Positions 1 through 7,609 of a DNA stretch of 64,000 nt are shown here, one piece after another. The position numbers and the translations under genes are program-made. The notes beneath the pieces were generated by a model. It saw only the letters and a list, made by a program, of their open reading frames with translations. It was not told where the DNA came from and made no database searches. Positions within the stretch are counted from its first letter, which is position 1. The number at the start of each line of letters is the position of its first letter. This stretch comes from Maritimibacter sp. HL-12 (GTDB taxonomy: Bacteria; Pseudomonadota; Alphaproteobacteria; Rhodobacterales; Rhodobacteraceae): NCBI RefSeq assembly GCF_900177545.1, contig NZ_FXBQ01000001.1, positions 2,288,122-2,352,121 on the forward strand, read 5' to 3'.

Positions 1-1065
1 TTGCAGTCGCTGGCGGCGGCAAAGCTCTACGTGCCCTCCGCCTGCGGCGGCGGCGGCACCTGCGCGCAATGTCGGGTGCGTGTGCTCGAAGGCGGCGGCG
101 CGATCCTGCCCACGGAAGAATCGCACATCACCAAGCGCGAGGCCGCCATGGGCGACCGGCTGTCGTGTCAGGTCCCGGTCAAGCAGGATATGGAAATCGA
201 GGTGCCCGAAGAGGTCTTCGGGGTGCGCAAGTGGGAATGCACAGTGCGCTCGAACGAGAACGTGGCCACCTTCATCAAGGCGCTGGTGCTCGATCTGCCC
301 GAAGGCGAGAACGTCGATTTCCGCGCCGGCGGCTACATCCAGATCGAGGCCCCGCCCCATCATGTCCGCTTCAGCGATTTCGACGTGGCCGAGGAATACC
401 GCGAGGACTGGGACAGGTTCGATCTCTGGTCGCTCGAAAGCCGGGTCGAGGAGCCGGTGGAGCGCGCCTATTCGATGGCGAACTACCCGGAGGAAAAGGG
501 CATGGTCATGCTCAACGTGCGCATTGCCACGCCGCCGCCGGGCAGCGAGGGCATACCGCCGGGGCAGATGTCGTCCTACATCTTCAGCCTCAAGCCGGGC
601 GACAAGGTCACCATCTCGGGGCCCTTCGGCGAATTCTTCGCCCGCGACACCGACAAGGAAATGGTGTTCATTGGCGGCGGCGCGGGCATGGCGCCGATGC
701 GCAGCCACATCTTCGATCAACTCAAGCGGCTCAAGACCCGCGACCGCAAGATCAGCTTCTGGTACGGGGCCCGCTCGAAGCGCGAGATGTTCTATGTCGA
801 GGATTTCGACGCGCTGGCGGCGGAATTCGACAATTTCGAATGGCACGTCGCCCTGTCCGACCCGCTCCCCGAAGACGCATGGACCGGCGACACCGGCTTC
901 ATTCACAGCGTGCTTTTCGAGACCTATCTCAAGGATCATCCGGCACCGGAGGATTGTGAGTACTACCTCTGCGGCCCGCCGCTGATGAACCGGTCGGTGA
1001 TCGAGATGCTGCTCGATCTGGGCGTTGACCGTGACGACATCATGCTCGACGATTTCGGCGGCTGA
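1..1065 (+). CDS. nqrF: Na+-translocating NADH:quinone reductase subunit F (5' truncated by window edge)
   Basis: NqrF is the NADH-oxidising subunit of the sodium-pumping Na+-NQR complex. It passes electrons from NADH via FAD and a [2Fe-2S] cluster into the membrane subunits. The visible 354 residues begin inside the ferredoxin domain, whose cluster cysteines are seen as [12 protein letters not shown] and later DRLSCQV. The FAD-binding motif RAYSMANYP, the nucleotide-binding motif [11 protein letters not shown] and the C-terminal YLCGPPLMN follow in the usual order. The N-terminal membrane anchor and the true start lie upstream of the window, so the TTG at base 1 is not a start. The gene ends convergently with torR. 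The remaining nqr genes presumably lie to the left, which is inference. Confidence 0.95.
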   Translation: MQSLAAAKLYVPSACGGGGTCAQCRVRVLEGGGAILPTEESHITKREAAMGDRLSCQVPVKQDMEIEVPEEVFGVRKWECTVRSNENVATFIKALVLDLPEGENVDFRAGGYIQIEAPPHHVRFSDFDVAEEYREDWDRFDLWSLESRVEEPVERAYSMANYPEEKGMVMLNVRIATPPPGSEGIPPGQMSSYIFSLKPGDKVTISGPFGEFFARDTDKEMVFIGGGAGMAPMRSHIFDQLKRLKTRDRKISFWYGARSKREMFYVEDFDALAAEFDNFEWHVALSDPLPEDAWTGDTGFIHSVLFETYLKDHPAPEDCEYYLCGPPLMNRSVIEMLLDLGVDRDDIMLDDFGG

Positions 1066-1120
1066 TGACCGATTGGCGTGGGCCTGGGGATTGCCGCGAA
1101 CACCCAGATCCACCGCGGCG

Positions 1121-1849
1121 CTACGGGGCCTCTGCGCGATGAAGACTGCCCAGAAAGACATAGCCCACCCCGTGCACCGTCACGATCAGGCGCGGGTCTT
1201 TCGGCGTTTTCTCGATCTTGCTGCGCAGACGCCCGATCAGCACGTCGACAGAGCGATCGTAGGGCTGCCATTCGCGTGAACTCAGGCAATCGAGCAATTG
1301 GTCGCGTTCGAGCACCTGGCCGGCGCGTCGGATGAGGTAGACAAGCAGTTCAAACTCGCCGCGGGTCAGGCGCACATCGCCGCCATCGGCGGCAAAGAGG
1401 CGGCGCGCGCCGGTGTCGAGCACCCAGCCTTCAAAGCCGATCCGCGTGGGCTGGGCCGTGGCTTCCTCGGGTGCGCGCCGCTCGCAGCGCCACAGCACGT
1501 TGCGCACGCGGACGAGGAGTTCGCGCAGGTTGACCGGCTTGTCGAGGTAATCGTCGGCCCCGATTTCGAGCGCCACGATGTGATCTATATCGTCGGTGCG
1601 CGCGCTTACCACGATGACCGGAAGATCGGAATGGCTGCGCAATTCGCGCAGCAGGGTCAGCCCGTCTTTTCCTGGCAGCCGCAGATCGAGCACCATGAGG
1701 TCGATCTTGTGGCGCGCGAGCGCGCGTTCCATCTCGTCGCTGTTCTCGGCGCGGATGACGCGGTAGCCCTCGACTTCGAAGTAGCCGCCCATCGCCTCCA
1801 GGCTGGTTGGCTCGTCCTCGACGATGAGGATCGTCTTGGGTGACAGCAT
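1121..1849 (-). CDS. torR: OmpR-family response regulator, TorR/DorR-like
   Basis: A 242-residue two-component regulator: receiver domain at residues 5-120 with the acidic pair in VEDEP and phospho-acceptor Asp55 in MVLDLRLPG, then an OmpR/PhoB winged-helix domain ending in TVHGVGYVF. In Rhodobacter and E. coli the TorR/DorR regulators activate the S-/N-oxide reductase operon when phosphorylated by TorS/DorS. The gene is divergent from torC with about 120 bases between the starts, and the hybrid kinase at 7602-9992 is the obvious partner. An AGG ahead of the ATG at 1849 supports this start. Assignment to this system rests on location and family; the phosphotransfer partner is inferred. Confidence 0.88.
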   Translation of the reverse strand: MLSPKTILIVEDEPTSLEAMGGYFEVEGYRVIRAENSDEMERALARHKIDLMVLDLRLPGKDGLTLLRELRSHSDLPVIVVSARTDDIDHIVALEIGADDYLDKPVNLRELLVRVRNVLWRCERRAPEEATAQPTRIGFEGWVLDTGARRLFAADGGDVRLTRGEFELLVYLIRRAGQVLERDQLLDCLSSREWQPYDRSVDVLIGRLRSKIEKTPKDPRLIVTVHGVGYVFLGSLHRAEAP

Positions 1850-1880
1850 CCCGATACCTTCCCTGGTCTTGTTTTCATTC

Positions 1881-1934
1881 CGTTTACAAAACTTTACGCC
1901 CCGTTCAAGCGCTTCGGGAACCGCATTTACACCC
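1881..1934 (+). promoter_or_regulatory. Putative TorR/DorR-box region upstream of torC
   Basis: The torR-torC intergenic region contains several copies of a short TTTACA-like word: CGTTTACAAA at 1881-1890, CTTTACG at 1892-1898 and GCATTTACAC at 1923-1932. Similar words occur upstream of torA (3769-3831) but were not noticed elsewhere. E. coli TorR and the Rhodobacter homologues bind direct repeats of short decameric boxes, so these are reasonable candidates. Function is inferred. Confidence 0.4.
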
Positions 1935-1969
1935 GGACGCTACCGAGAGGGCAGAAAAGGAGTTTCGTC

Positions 1970-3139
1970 ATGATCCGCAAACTGTGGAAAATTCTCTGGT
2001 CCCCGAGCGGGGTCTTTTCTCTCGGTCTCCTGCTGATCGCGGGCTTCATTGCTGGCATCCTGTTCTGGGGCGGGTTCCACTGGGCCGTCGAAGCGACCAA
2101 TTCCGAGAAATTCTGCATTTCTTGTCACGAGATGCACGACAACGTTTACCAGGAATACACCGAGACCGTTCACTATTCGAGCGCTTCGGGCGTTGGCGCG
2201 GTCTGCGCGGATTGCCACGTTCCGAAGGCCTGGCTTCCCAAGATGATTCGCAAGGTAAAGGCCTCGAAGGAACTCTACCACCACTTCCGCGGCACCATCG
2301 GCACGCCGGAAAAATTCGAGGAGCACCGCGCCGTGATGGCCCAACGGGTCTGGGACGAGATGAAGGCCAACGACTCGCTCGAATGCCGCAACTGCCACAT
2401 CGAAGAGCGGTTCGACTATACCGACATGGCCCCGGCCGATGCCAAGCAGATGCAGGACGGGCTTGCCGCCGGCGAAACCTGCATCGATTGCCACAAGGGT
2501 ATCGCGCACAAGATGCCGGACCTCTCGGGCGGCTACAAGAAGCTCTATGGCGGGCTGGTGTCGATGGCTCAGAGCCAGCAGGGCGCGGGCGATGCGCTCT
2601 ATCCGATCCGCACGATCTCGTATTACCTCAGTGCCGAAGATGCCAAGGCCCAGGCCAACGATGGCGGGCAGGTGCTCGCTGCCACCGAGATGCGTGTGCT
2701 CGACCGCGACGGCGACGTGATCAAGGTCCAGATCTCCGGCTGGCAGCAGGACGGCGTCGACCGGGTGATCTATGCCCTGCGCGGACAGCGCATCTTTGAA
2801 ATGACCCTGCGCCCGACGACGGTGGACTCCCTCGTGCGGCAGGGCACCGAGACCGACCCGAACACCGATCTTGTCTGGCATCAGGTAAGCCTCGAAGCCT
2901 GGGTTCGCCCTGAAGACGTGGTCAACGATATCGACGCGATCTGGGGCTATACCCGCGAGATGTATTCCGCCGCCTGCGGCACCTGCCACTCGGCGGGCGA
3001 CCCGGCCCATCACCTTGCCAACCAGTGGATCGGCATCATGAAGGCGATGGAGCGCTTCGTCTCGCTCGACAAGGAGCAATCCCGCGTGTTGCAGAAATAC
3101 CTGCAACTGCGCGCAAAAGACACCGGCGGGGCGCATTGA
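1970..3139 (+). CDS. torC: Pentaheme c-type cytochrome TorC (quinol dehydrogenase)
   Basis: Membrane-anchored NapC/NirT-family cytochrome that oxidises quinol and delivers electrons to the periplasmic reductase TorA. A single N-terminal membrane anchor (about residues 14-36) precedes four closely spaced haem motifs: CISCH (49-53), CADCH (79-83), CRNCH (139-143) and CIDCH (171-175). A C-terminal extension carries the fifth, CGTCH (336-340), followed by the family motif HLANQWIG. The 389-residue length fits pentaheme TorC/DorC. A good Shine-Dalgarno (AAAGGAG, 1956-1962) precedes the ATG. It is the first gene of the torCDA run and abuts torD directly. Confidence 0.96.
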   Translation: MIRKLWKILWSPSGVFSLGLLLIAGFIAGILFWGGFHWAVEATNSEKFCISCHEMHDNVYQEYTETVHYSSASGVGAVCADCHVPKAWLPKMIRKVKASKELYHHFRGTIGTPEKFEEHRAVMAQRVWDEMKANDSLECRNCHIEERFDYTDMAPADAKQMQDGLAAGETCIDCHKGIAHKMPDLSGGYKKLYGGLVSMAQSQQGAGDALYPIRTISYYLSAEDAKAQANDGGQVLAATEMRVLDRDGDVIKVQISGWQQDGVDRVIYALRGQRIFEMTLRPTTVDSLVRQGTETDPNTDLVWHQVSLEAWVRPEDVVNDIDAIWGYTREMYSAACGTCHSAGDPAHHLANQWIGIMKAMERFVSLDKEQSRVLQKYLQLRAKDTGGAH

Positions 3140-3140
3140 C

Positions 3141-3764
3141 ATGACCCCCGCTGAAATATCCCCGCTCGCCGTGGTCTGCCGCTGGGCGGCGGGGTTCTTC
3201 CTCGCGCCCCCCGATCACGCAGCCCTCGCGCTCTACCAGGAACCGGCTGGCGCGGCCCTGCTCGCGGCGCTTGAAACCGAACCCGCGTTGGCCGCCCCGA
3301 TACAGGACCTGCGCGCGATGACTGCTCCCGGTGCCGATCTGGCCGCCGCCGCCGACCGCCTCGCGGTGGCCCATTCCGGTGCCTTTCTGATCGGCGGGCG
3401 TCGGTCTGCGCCGCCCTATGCCTCGGTCTGGCTGAGCCCGCGCGGGCTGCTCAACCAGGAACCCGCGCGCGCGATGAACCGGCTGCTCGCTGCCGTCGAC
3501 CTCGGCTTGCCCGAGGAGGCTAGCGAGCCGCCCGACCACCTGAGTTTCCAGCTCAACCTGCTGGCCGAACTCGTAGATCGGGAGAACGGCGGGCTTGCCG
3601 TCCCGCTGACTGCGCAAGGCTTCCTGCGCGACCATCTGCTGACCTGGCTGCCTGACTTCGCGGCCGCCTGCCGGAGGCTGCGCGAACCGTTCTTCTATGC
3701 CGGTCTCGCGGCGGCACTGAATGAATATCTGAACCAGAAAAATAACGAAAACATAAAGGCTTAA
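3141..3764 (+). CDS. torD: Molybdoenzyme maturation chaperone TorD
   Basis: A 207-residue, largely helical protein of the TorD/DmsD family. These cytoplasmic chaperones bind the apo-reductase and its twin-arginine leader, assisting molybdenum cofactor insertion before export. The family signature is seen in the WAAGFFLAPP start, the central HSGAFLIGGRRSAPPYASVWLS region, and the second half LPDHLSFQLNLLAELV-like segment followed by LTWLPDFAAACR. It starts two bases after the torC stop and precedes torA, the classical torC-torD-torA order of Rhodobacter (dorCDA). Substrate is taken to be the adjacent TorA. Confidence 0.9.
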   Translation: MTPAEISPLAVVCRWAAGFFLAPPDHAALALYQEPAGAALLAALETEPALAAPIQDLRAMTAPGADLAAAADRLAVAHSGAFLIGGRRSAPPYASVWLSPRGLLNQEPARAMNRLLAAVDLGLPEEASEPPDHLSFQLNLLAELVDRENGGLAVPLTAQGFLRDHLLTWLPDFAAACRRLREPFFYAGLAAALNEYLNQKNNENIKA

Positions 3765-3768
3765 GGGC

Positions 3769-3831
3769 CATTTACATGATGTTTTCAAAAAATTACAGGC
3801 CGTTTAACAATCCCGCCAACCGCATTCACAT
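3769..3831 (+). promoter_or_regulatory. Putative second TorR-box cluster upstream of torA
   Basis: The 148-base gap between torD and torA holds CATTTACAT (3769-3777), CGTTTAACA (3801-3809) and GCATTCACAT (3822-3831). These words resemble those upstream of torC. The region is also AT-richer than its surroundings. It may allow torA to be transcribed separately under the same regulator. No experimental basis is visible in the sequence. Confidence 0.35.
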
Positions 3832-3912
3832 GCCTGTGGCATCGGTTGGGCCAAGGGCAATCCGGCCTGACACAGGACCAGAAGTGAAACGTGATCCCAA
3901 GGGAGTGACACC

Positions 3913-6372
3913 ATGTCTGACCACAAGAAAATGACCATGACCCGCCGCGGCGTGCTGAGGGGGGCAACCGCATTCGGCGCGCTCGCCGCACTTGCCCCGA
4001 GCCTGCTGCGCCCGGGCGCGGCCCATGCGCAGGGCAGCGGCTCGGTGATGTCGGGTTCGCATTGGGGCGTCTTCACGGCCAATGTCGAGGACGGCACCTG
4101 GACCAGCGTCAGCCCCTGGGCCGGCGACCCGCATCCCTCGCACCAGCTTGAAGGCGTGATGGACAGCGTCTATTCGCCCTCGCGCATCAAGTATCCGATG
4201 GTGCGCAAGGCCTGGCTCGAAGGCGGCCCGGGCGCTTCGCCGGAAACCCGCGGCGCGGACGACTTCGTGCGCGTAAGCTGGGACGAGGCGCTTGACCTCG
4301 TGGCGGGCGAACTCAAGCGCGTCTCCGAAACCTATGGTCCGGGCGGCGTGTTCGGTGGCTCCTACGGCTGGAAAAGCTCGGGCAAGCTGCACAACTGCCA
4401 GAGCTTGTTGCGCCGGATGCTGAACCTCGGCCTCGAAGGCATGTTCGTGAACTCCTCGGGCGACTACTCCACCGGCGCGAGCCAGGTGATCATGCCGCAC
4501 GTGATGGGCACGCTGGAGGTCTACGAACAGCAGACCGTTTTGCCTGTGGTCGTTGAAAGCACCGACGTGCTCGTGTTCTGGGGTGCCGACCCGATCAAGA
4601 CCAACCAGATCGGCTGGACCGTGGCCGACCACGACAACTACCCGTATTTCGAGGCGTTCAAGGCCACCGGCAAGAAGGTGATCGTGATCGACCCGGTGCG
4701 CACCGAGACGGTTGAATTCTTCGGTGCCGATCATATCCAGATCCGGCCGCATACCGATGTCGCGATGATGCTCGGCATCGCCCACGCGCTCTACAGCGAA
4801 GGGCTGCATGATCAGGATTTCCTCGACAACTACACCTCCGGCTTCGACCGGTTCCTGCCCTATCTCACCGGCGAGAGCGACGGCGTTGCGAAAACGCCCG
4901 AATGGGCCGCCGAGATCTGCGGTGTGCCGGCTGAAACCATGGTCGAACTCGCCAAGCTCTTCGCGTCCAACCGCACCATGCTGGGCTCGGGCTGGTCGGT
5001 CCAGCGCCAGCACCACGGCGAGCAAACCCACTGGATGCTTGTCACGCTGGCCTCGATGCTGGGTCAGATCGGCCTGCCCGGTGGCGGCTTCGGCCTTTCC
5101 TACCACTATGCCAACGGCGGCGCGCCGTCGCACAACGCGCTTACCCTGGGCGGCATGCCCGACGGTGGCGCGGCGGTCGAGGGTGCTGCGTGGATGGCCG
5201 AGGGCGGTGCCTTCTCGATCCCGGTGAGCCGGGTCGTCGAGATGCTGGAGAACCCGGGCGGCACGCTCGATTTCAACGGCACCCAGACCACCTTCCCGGA
5301 AGTGAAGATGGCCTATTGGGTCGGTGGCAACCCCTTTGCCCACCACCAGGACCGCAACCGCATGATCAAGGCCTGGCAGACCTTGGAGACCGTCGTCGTG
5401 CACGACTTCCAGTGGACCGCCACCGCGCGGTTCGCCGATATCGTGCTGCCGGCCACCACCGCCTACGAGCGCAACGACATCGAGAACGTCGGTGACTACT
5501 CGTCCAAGGCGCTGGTCGCGATGAAGAAGGTGGTCGACCCGGTCTTCGAGGCCCGCAATGACTACGACATCTTCGCTGATGTCGCCGAACGCCTCGGCGC
5601 GGGCGATGCTTTCACCGAAGGCAAGAGCGAGATGGACTGGCTGCGCGGTTTCTACGAAGACGCCTTGCCGCAGGCCGCCACCTTCGGCATCGACGCGCCC
5701 GACTTCGACGGGTTCTGGGAAGCCGGTATCCTCGAGTTCGACCTGCCGGAAGAAAACAAGCAGTTCGTGCGCTACGCCGACTTCCGCGACGATCCGCTGC
5801 TTGAGCCGCTCGGCACGCCCACCGGCCTGATCGAGATCTACTCGCGCAACATCGAGCGGATGGGTTACGACGATTGCCCGCCGCACCCGATGTGGATCGA
5901 GCCGATCGAGCGCCTCGGTGGCGCGGGCAGCTACCCGCTGCACGTCAACACCGCGCACTCGCAGAGCCGGTTGCACTCGCAGCTCAACGGCACGGTGCTG
6001 CGGGAAGGCTACGCCGTGGCGGGTCGCGAGCCCTGCCTGATCAACCCGGCCGACGCCGAGGCCCGCGGCATCGCCGACGGCGACGTGGTGCGCGTGTTCA
6101 ACGACCGGGGCCAGGTGCTGGCCGGGGCCGTTGTCACCGACGCGGTGCGCCCGAACGTGATCCAGATCTGGGAAGGCGGCTGGTATGACCCGGCCGAGGG
6201 CGGCGTGGTCGGCGCGCTCGACGCCTACGGCGACGTGAACGTGCTCACGCCCGATATCGCCACATCGAAGCTCGCCAACGGCAACTCCGGGCACACCTGC
6301 CTCGCCGATGTCGAGAAGTTCACCGGCGATCTGCCCGAGGTGAAGGTGTTCACCGCGCCGACCAACGGCTGA
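3913..6372 (+). CDS. torA: Periplasmic DMSO/TMAO reductase, molybdopterin subunit
   Basis: An 819-residue bis-MGD molybdoenzyme of the DMSO reductase family. It reduces DMSO and/or trimethylamine N-oxide as terminal electron acceptor. A twin-arginine signal (TMTRRGVLRG, residues 8-17) and hydrophobic stretch end near AHAQ (37-40), indicating folded export to the periplasm. There is no N-terminal iron-sulphur cysteine motif, as expected for the single-subunit type. The probable Mo-ligating serine is Ser186 in SGDYSTG. The SYGWKSSG segment (150-157) keeps the tyrosine typical of Rhodobacter DMSO reductase. An SD-like AAGGGAG precedes the ATG. It follows torC-torD and ends in a strong terminator-like hairpin. 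Confidence 0.96.
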   Translation: MSDHKKMTMTRRGVLRGATAFGALAALAPSLLRPGAAHAQGSGSVMSGSHWGVFTANVEDGTWTSVSPWAGDPHPSHQLEGVMDSVYSPSRIKYPMVRKAWLEGGPGASPETRGADDFVRVSWDEALDLVAGELKRVSETYGPGGVFGGSYGWKSSGKLHNCQSLLRRMLNLGLEGMFVNSSGDYSTGASQVIMPHVMGTLEVYEQQTVLPVVVESTDVLVFWGADPIKTNQIGWTVADHDNYPYFEAFKATGKKVIVIDPVRTETVEFFGADHIQIRPHTDVAMMLGIAHALYSEGLHDQDFLDNYTSGFDRFLPYLTGESDGVAKTPEWAAEICGVPAETMVELAKLFASNRTMLGSGWSVQRQHHGEQTHWMLVTLASMLGQIGLPGGGFGLSYHYANGGAPSHNALTLGGMPDGGAAVEGAAWMAEGGAFSIPVSRVVEMLENPGGTLDFNGTQTTFPEVKMAYWVGGNPFAHHQDRNRMIKAWQTLETVVVHDFQWTATARFADIVLPATTAYERNDIENVGDYSSKALVAMKKVVDPVFEARNDYDIFADVAERLGAGDAFTEGKSEMDWLRGFYEDALPQAATFGIDAPDFDGFWEAGILEFDLPEENKQFVRYADFRDDPLLEPLGTPTGLIEIYSRNIERMGYDDCPPHPMWIEPIERLGGAGSYPLHVNTAHSQSRLHSQLNGTVLREGYAVAGREPCLINPADAEARGIADGDVVRVFNDRGQVLAGAVVTDAVRPNVIQIWEGGWYDPAEGGVVGALDAYGDVNVLTPDIATSKLANGNSGHTCLADVEKFTGDLPEVKVFTAPTNG

Positions 6373-6379
6373 TGCCAAA

Positions 6380-6409
6380 AAGAGAGGGGGCACTCCGGTG
6401 CCCCCTTTT
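6380..6409 (+). terminator. Rho-independent terminator after torA
   Basis: A perfect GGGGGCAC/GTGCCCCC stem with TCCG loop spans 6386-6405 and is followed by TTTT, starting 13 bases after the torA stop. It lies directly ahead of the next gene's ATG at 6414, so it probably attenuates rather than fully separates the downstream cytochrome-DUF2478-kinase genes. Confidence 0.8.
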
Positions 6410-6413
6410 GCCC

Positions 6414-7043
6414 ATGCGCGCGATCCTTGGCCCCCTTCTTCTGCTGGCCTTTCCCGGTTTCGCCGATGCGCCCGGTCGCCTCGGTTTTGCCGCCGATACC
6501 GTGGATATCCACGCCACGTCCGGGGCGCAAAGCGGTCCGATCGGCAAATTGCTCACCGCCTCGCCCGTCACCGCGCTCGGCCCGGTCGAAGACGGTTGGC
6601 GGCCGGTCGCCGTTGCGGGCTGGACCCTGGTCGGGGCCGAACGCGCGCTTCAGGCTGCGCCCGGTATCCGTGTCACCCGCGCCGCGCTCGGCCCCGATGG
6701 GGTGGGGGCGCTGTCCTTCGGTGCGTCCCGCGACGATCCCGAGACCGGGCAGACCTGGACGCGCGCACGTCTCACCGGCTGGATCGCAGTGGATACCGTC
6801 GCGCTCAGTCCCGATCTCGACACGCTCTGGCGCCGCGCCGAGGCGCTCTTCGCCACCCGCTGCACCACCTGCCACGTCCGCCGCGTGCCCGCCCATTACA
6901 CCGCCAACCAGTGGACCAGCCATCTCAAGGTGATGGGGCCGCGCACCGGGCTGCCGCGCGCCGACCAGGCGCTGATCCGCGTTTTTCTGCAATATCACTC
7001 GGCCGATGCGGCGGCGCTTGCCGCGGCACTCACGGAGGACTGA
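6414..7043 (+). CDS. Exported monoheme cytochrome c resembling the C-terminal module of TorC
   Basis: A 209-residue protein with a cleavable-looking signal peptide (cleavage expected near GFADA, residue 19) and an SH3-like region (about 30-75). A C-terminal haem domain has CTTCH followed by HYTANQW. This closely parallels the last 150 residues of TorC (WVRPEDV, CGTCH, HLANQW), so it looks like a stand-alone copy of that module. The start at 6414 is preferred because an upstream in-frame ATG at 6372 would place the terminator hairpin inside the coding region and spoil the signal peptide. The role is probably periplasmic electron transfer or redox signalling to the tor system; this is inference. 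Confidence 0.75.
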   Translation: MRAILGPLLLLAFPGFADAPGRLGFAADTVDIHATSGAQSGPIGKLLTASPVTALGPVEDGWRPVAVAGWTLVGAERALQAAPGIRVTRAALGPDGVGALSFGASRDDPETGQTWTRARLTGWIAVDTVALSPDLDTLWRRAEALFATRCTTCHVRRVPAHYTANQWTSHLKVMGPRTGLPRADQALIRVFLQYHSADAAALAAALTED

Positions 7044-7045
7044 CC

Positions 7046-7609
7046 ATGTTCGATCTCGACCCGCGCACAAGCCTCGCGCCGATCACCGCTCTGCCGCATG
7101 CCAAGGGCGACAAGGTTGATCTCCTGCTGGCCGAGGCGGCGGATGCCCTGCGCGGAGCCGGTCACAAGGTTGCCGGTGTTGTCCAGCATGCCCGCGCCGG
7201 GCAAGCCGCGTGTTGCAGCGATTTCTACCTCGAAGACCTCGCCACCGGCACACAATACGAGATTTCGCAACGGCTCGGGCGCGAAGCGCGTGGCTGTCGG
7301 CTCAACTACGGCGTCCTCGCCGCAGTCCATGCCGCCGTGGAGTCCAGCCTGCGCGACGGTGCCGTGGCGCTCATCCTCAACCGCTTCGGCTATTCGGAAT
7401 CGCGCGGTCAGGGCCTGCGGCCGCTGATCGAACACGCGGTCAGCGCCGGGCTGCCGGTGTTGATTTCGGTCAACGACACCTACCGGCCCGAATGGCAGGC
7501 GTTCATTGGAGATTTCGCGCAGGAGATCGCGGCGGACCGGGGCGGGGTGCTGGCCTGGGCCGACGCGGTGCTCGCGGCCATCAGAACCGGGAAAGGCCCC
7601 AATGGATAG
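7046..7609 (+). CDS. DUF2478 family protein
   Basis: A 187-residue cytoplasmic protein of the DUF2478 family, proteins of unknown biochemistry usually encoded near molybdate transport or molybdoenzyme genes. Visible signatures are AACCSDFYLEDL, the RLGREARGCRLN segment with a conserved cysteine, and LILNRFGYSESRGQG. It begins three bases after the upstream cytochrome stop (GGAGG Shine-Dalgarno) and overlaps the start of the kinase gene by 8 bases. This indicates tight translational coupling with torS. A link between molybdenum status and the kinase is a reasonable but untested idea. Confidence 0.75.
   Translation: MFDLDPRTSLAPITALPHAKGDKVDLLLAEAADALRGAGHKVAGVVQHARAGQAACCSDFYLEDLATGTQYEISQRLGREARGCRLNYGVLAAVHAAVESSLRDGAVALILNRFGYSESRGQGLRPLIEHAVSAGLPVLISVNDTYRPEWQAFIGDFAQEIAADRGGVLAWADAVLAAIRTGKGPNG

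Noticed and set aside
3826-6393. Long open frame on the minus strand opposite torA
   Set aside because: It mirrors the strongly coding torA frame in high-GC DNA. Its composition is that of a shadow frame and it has no recognisable domain.
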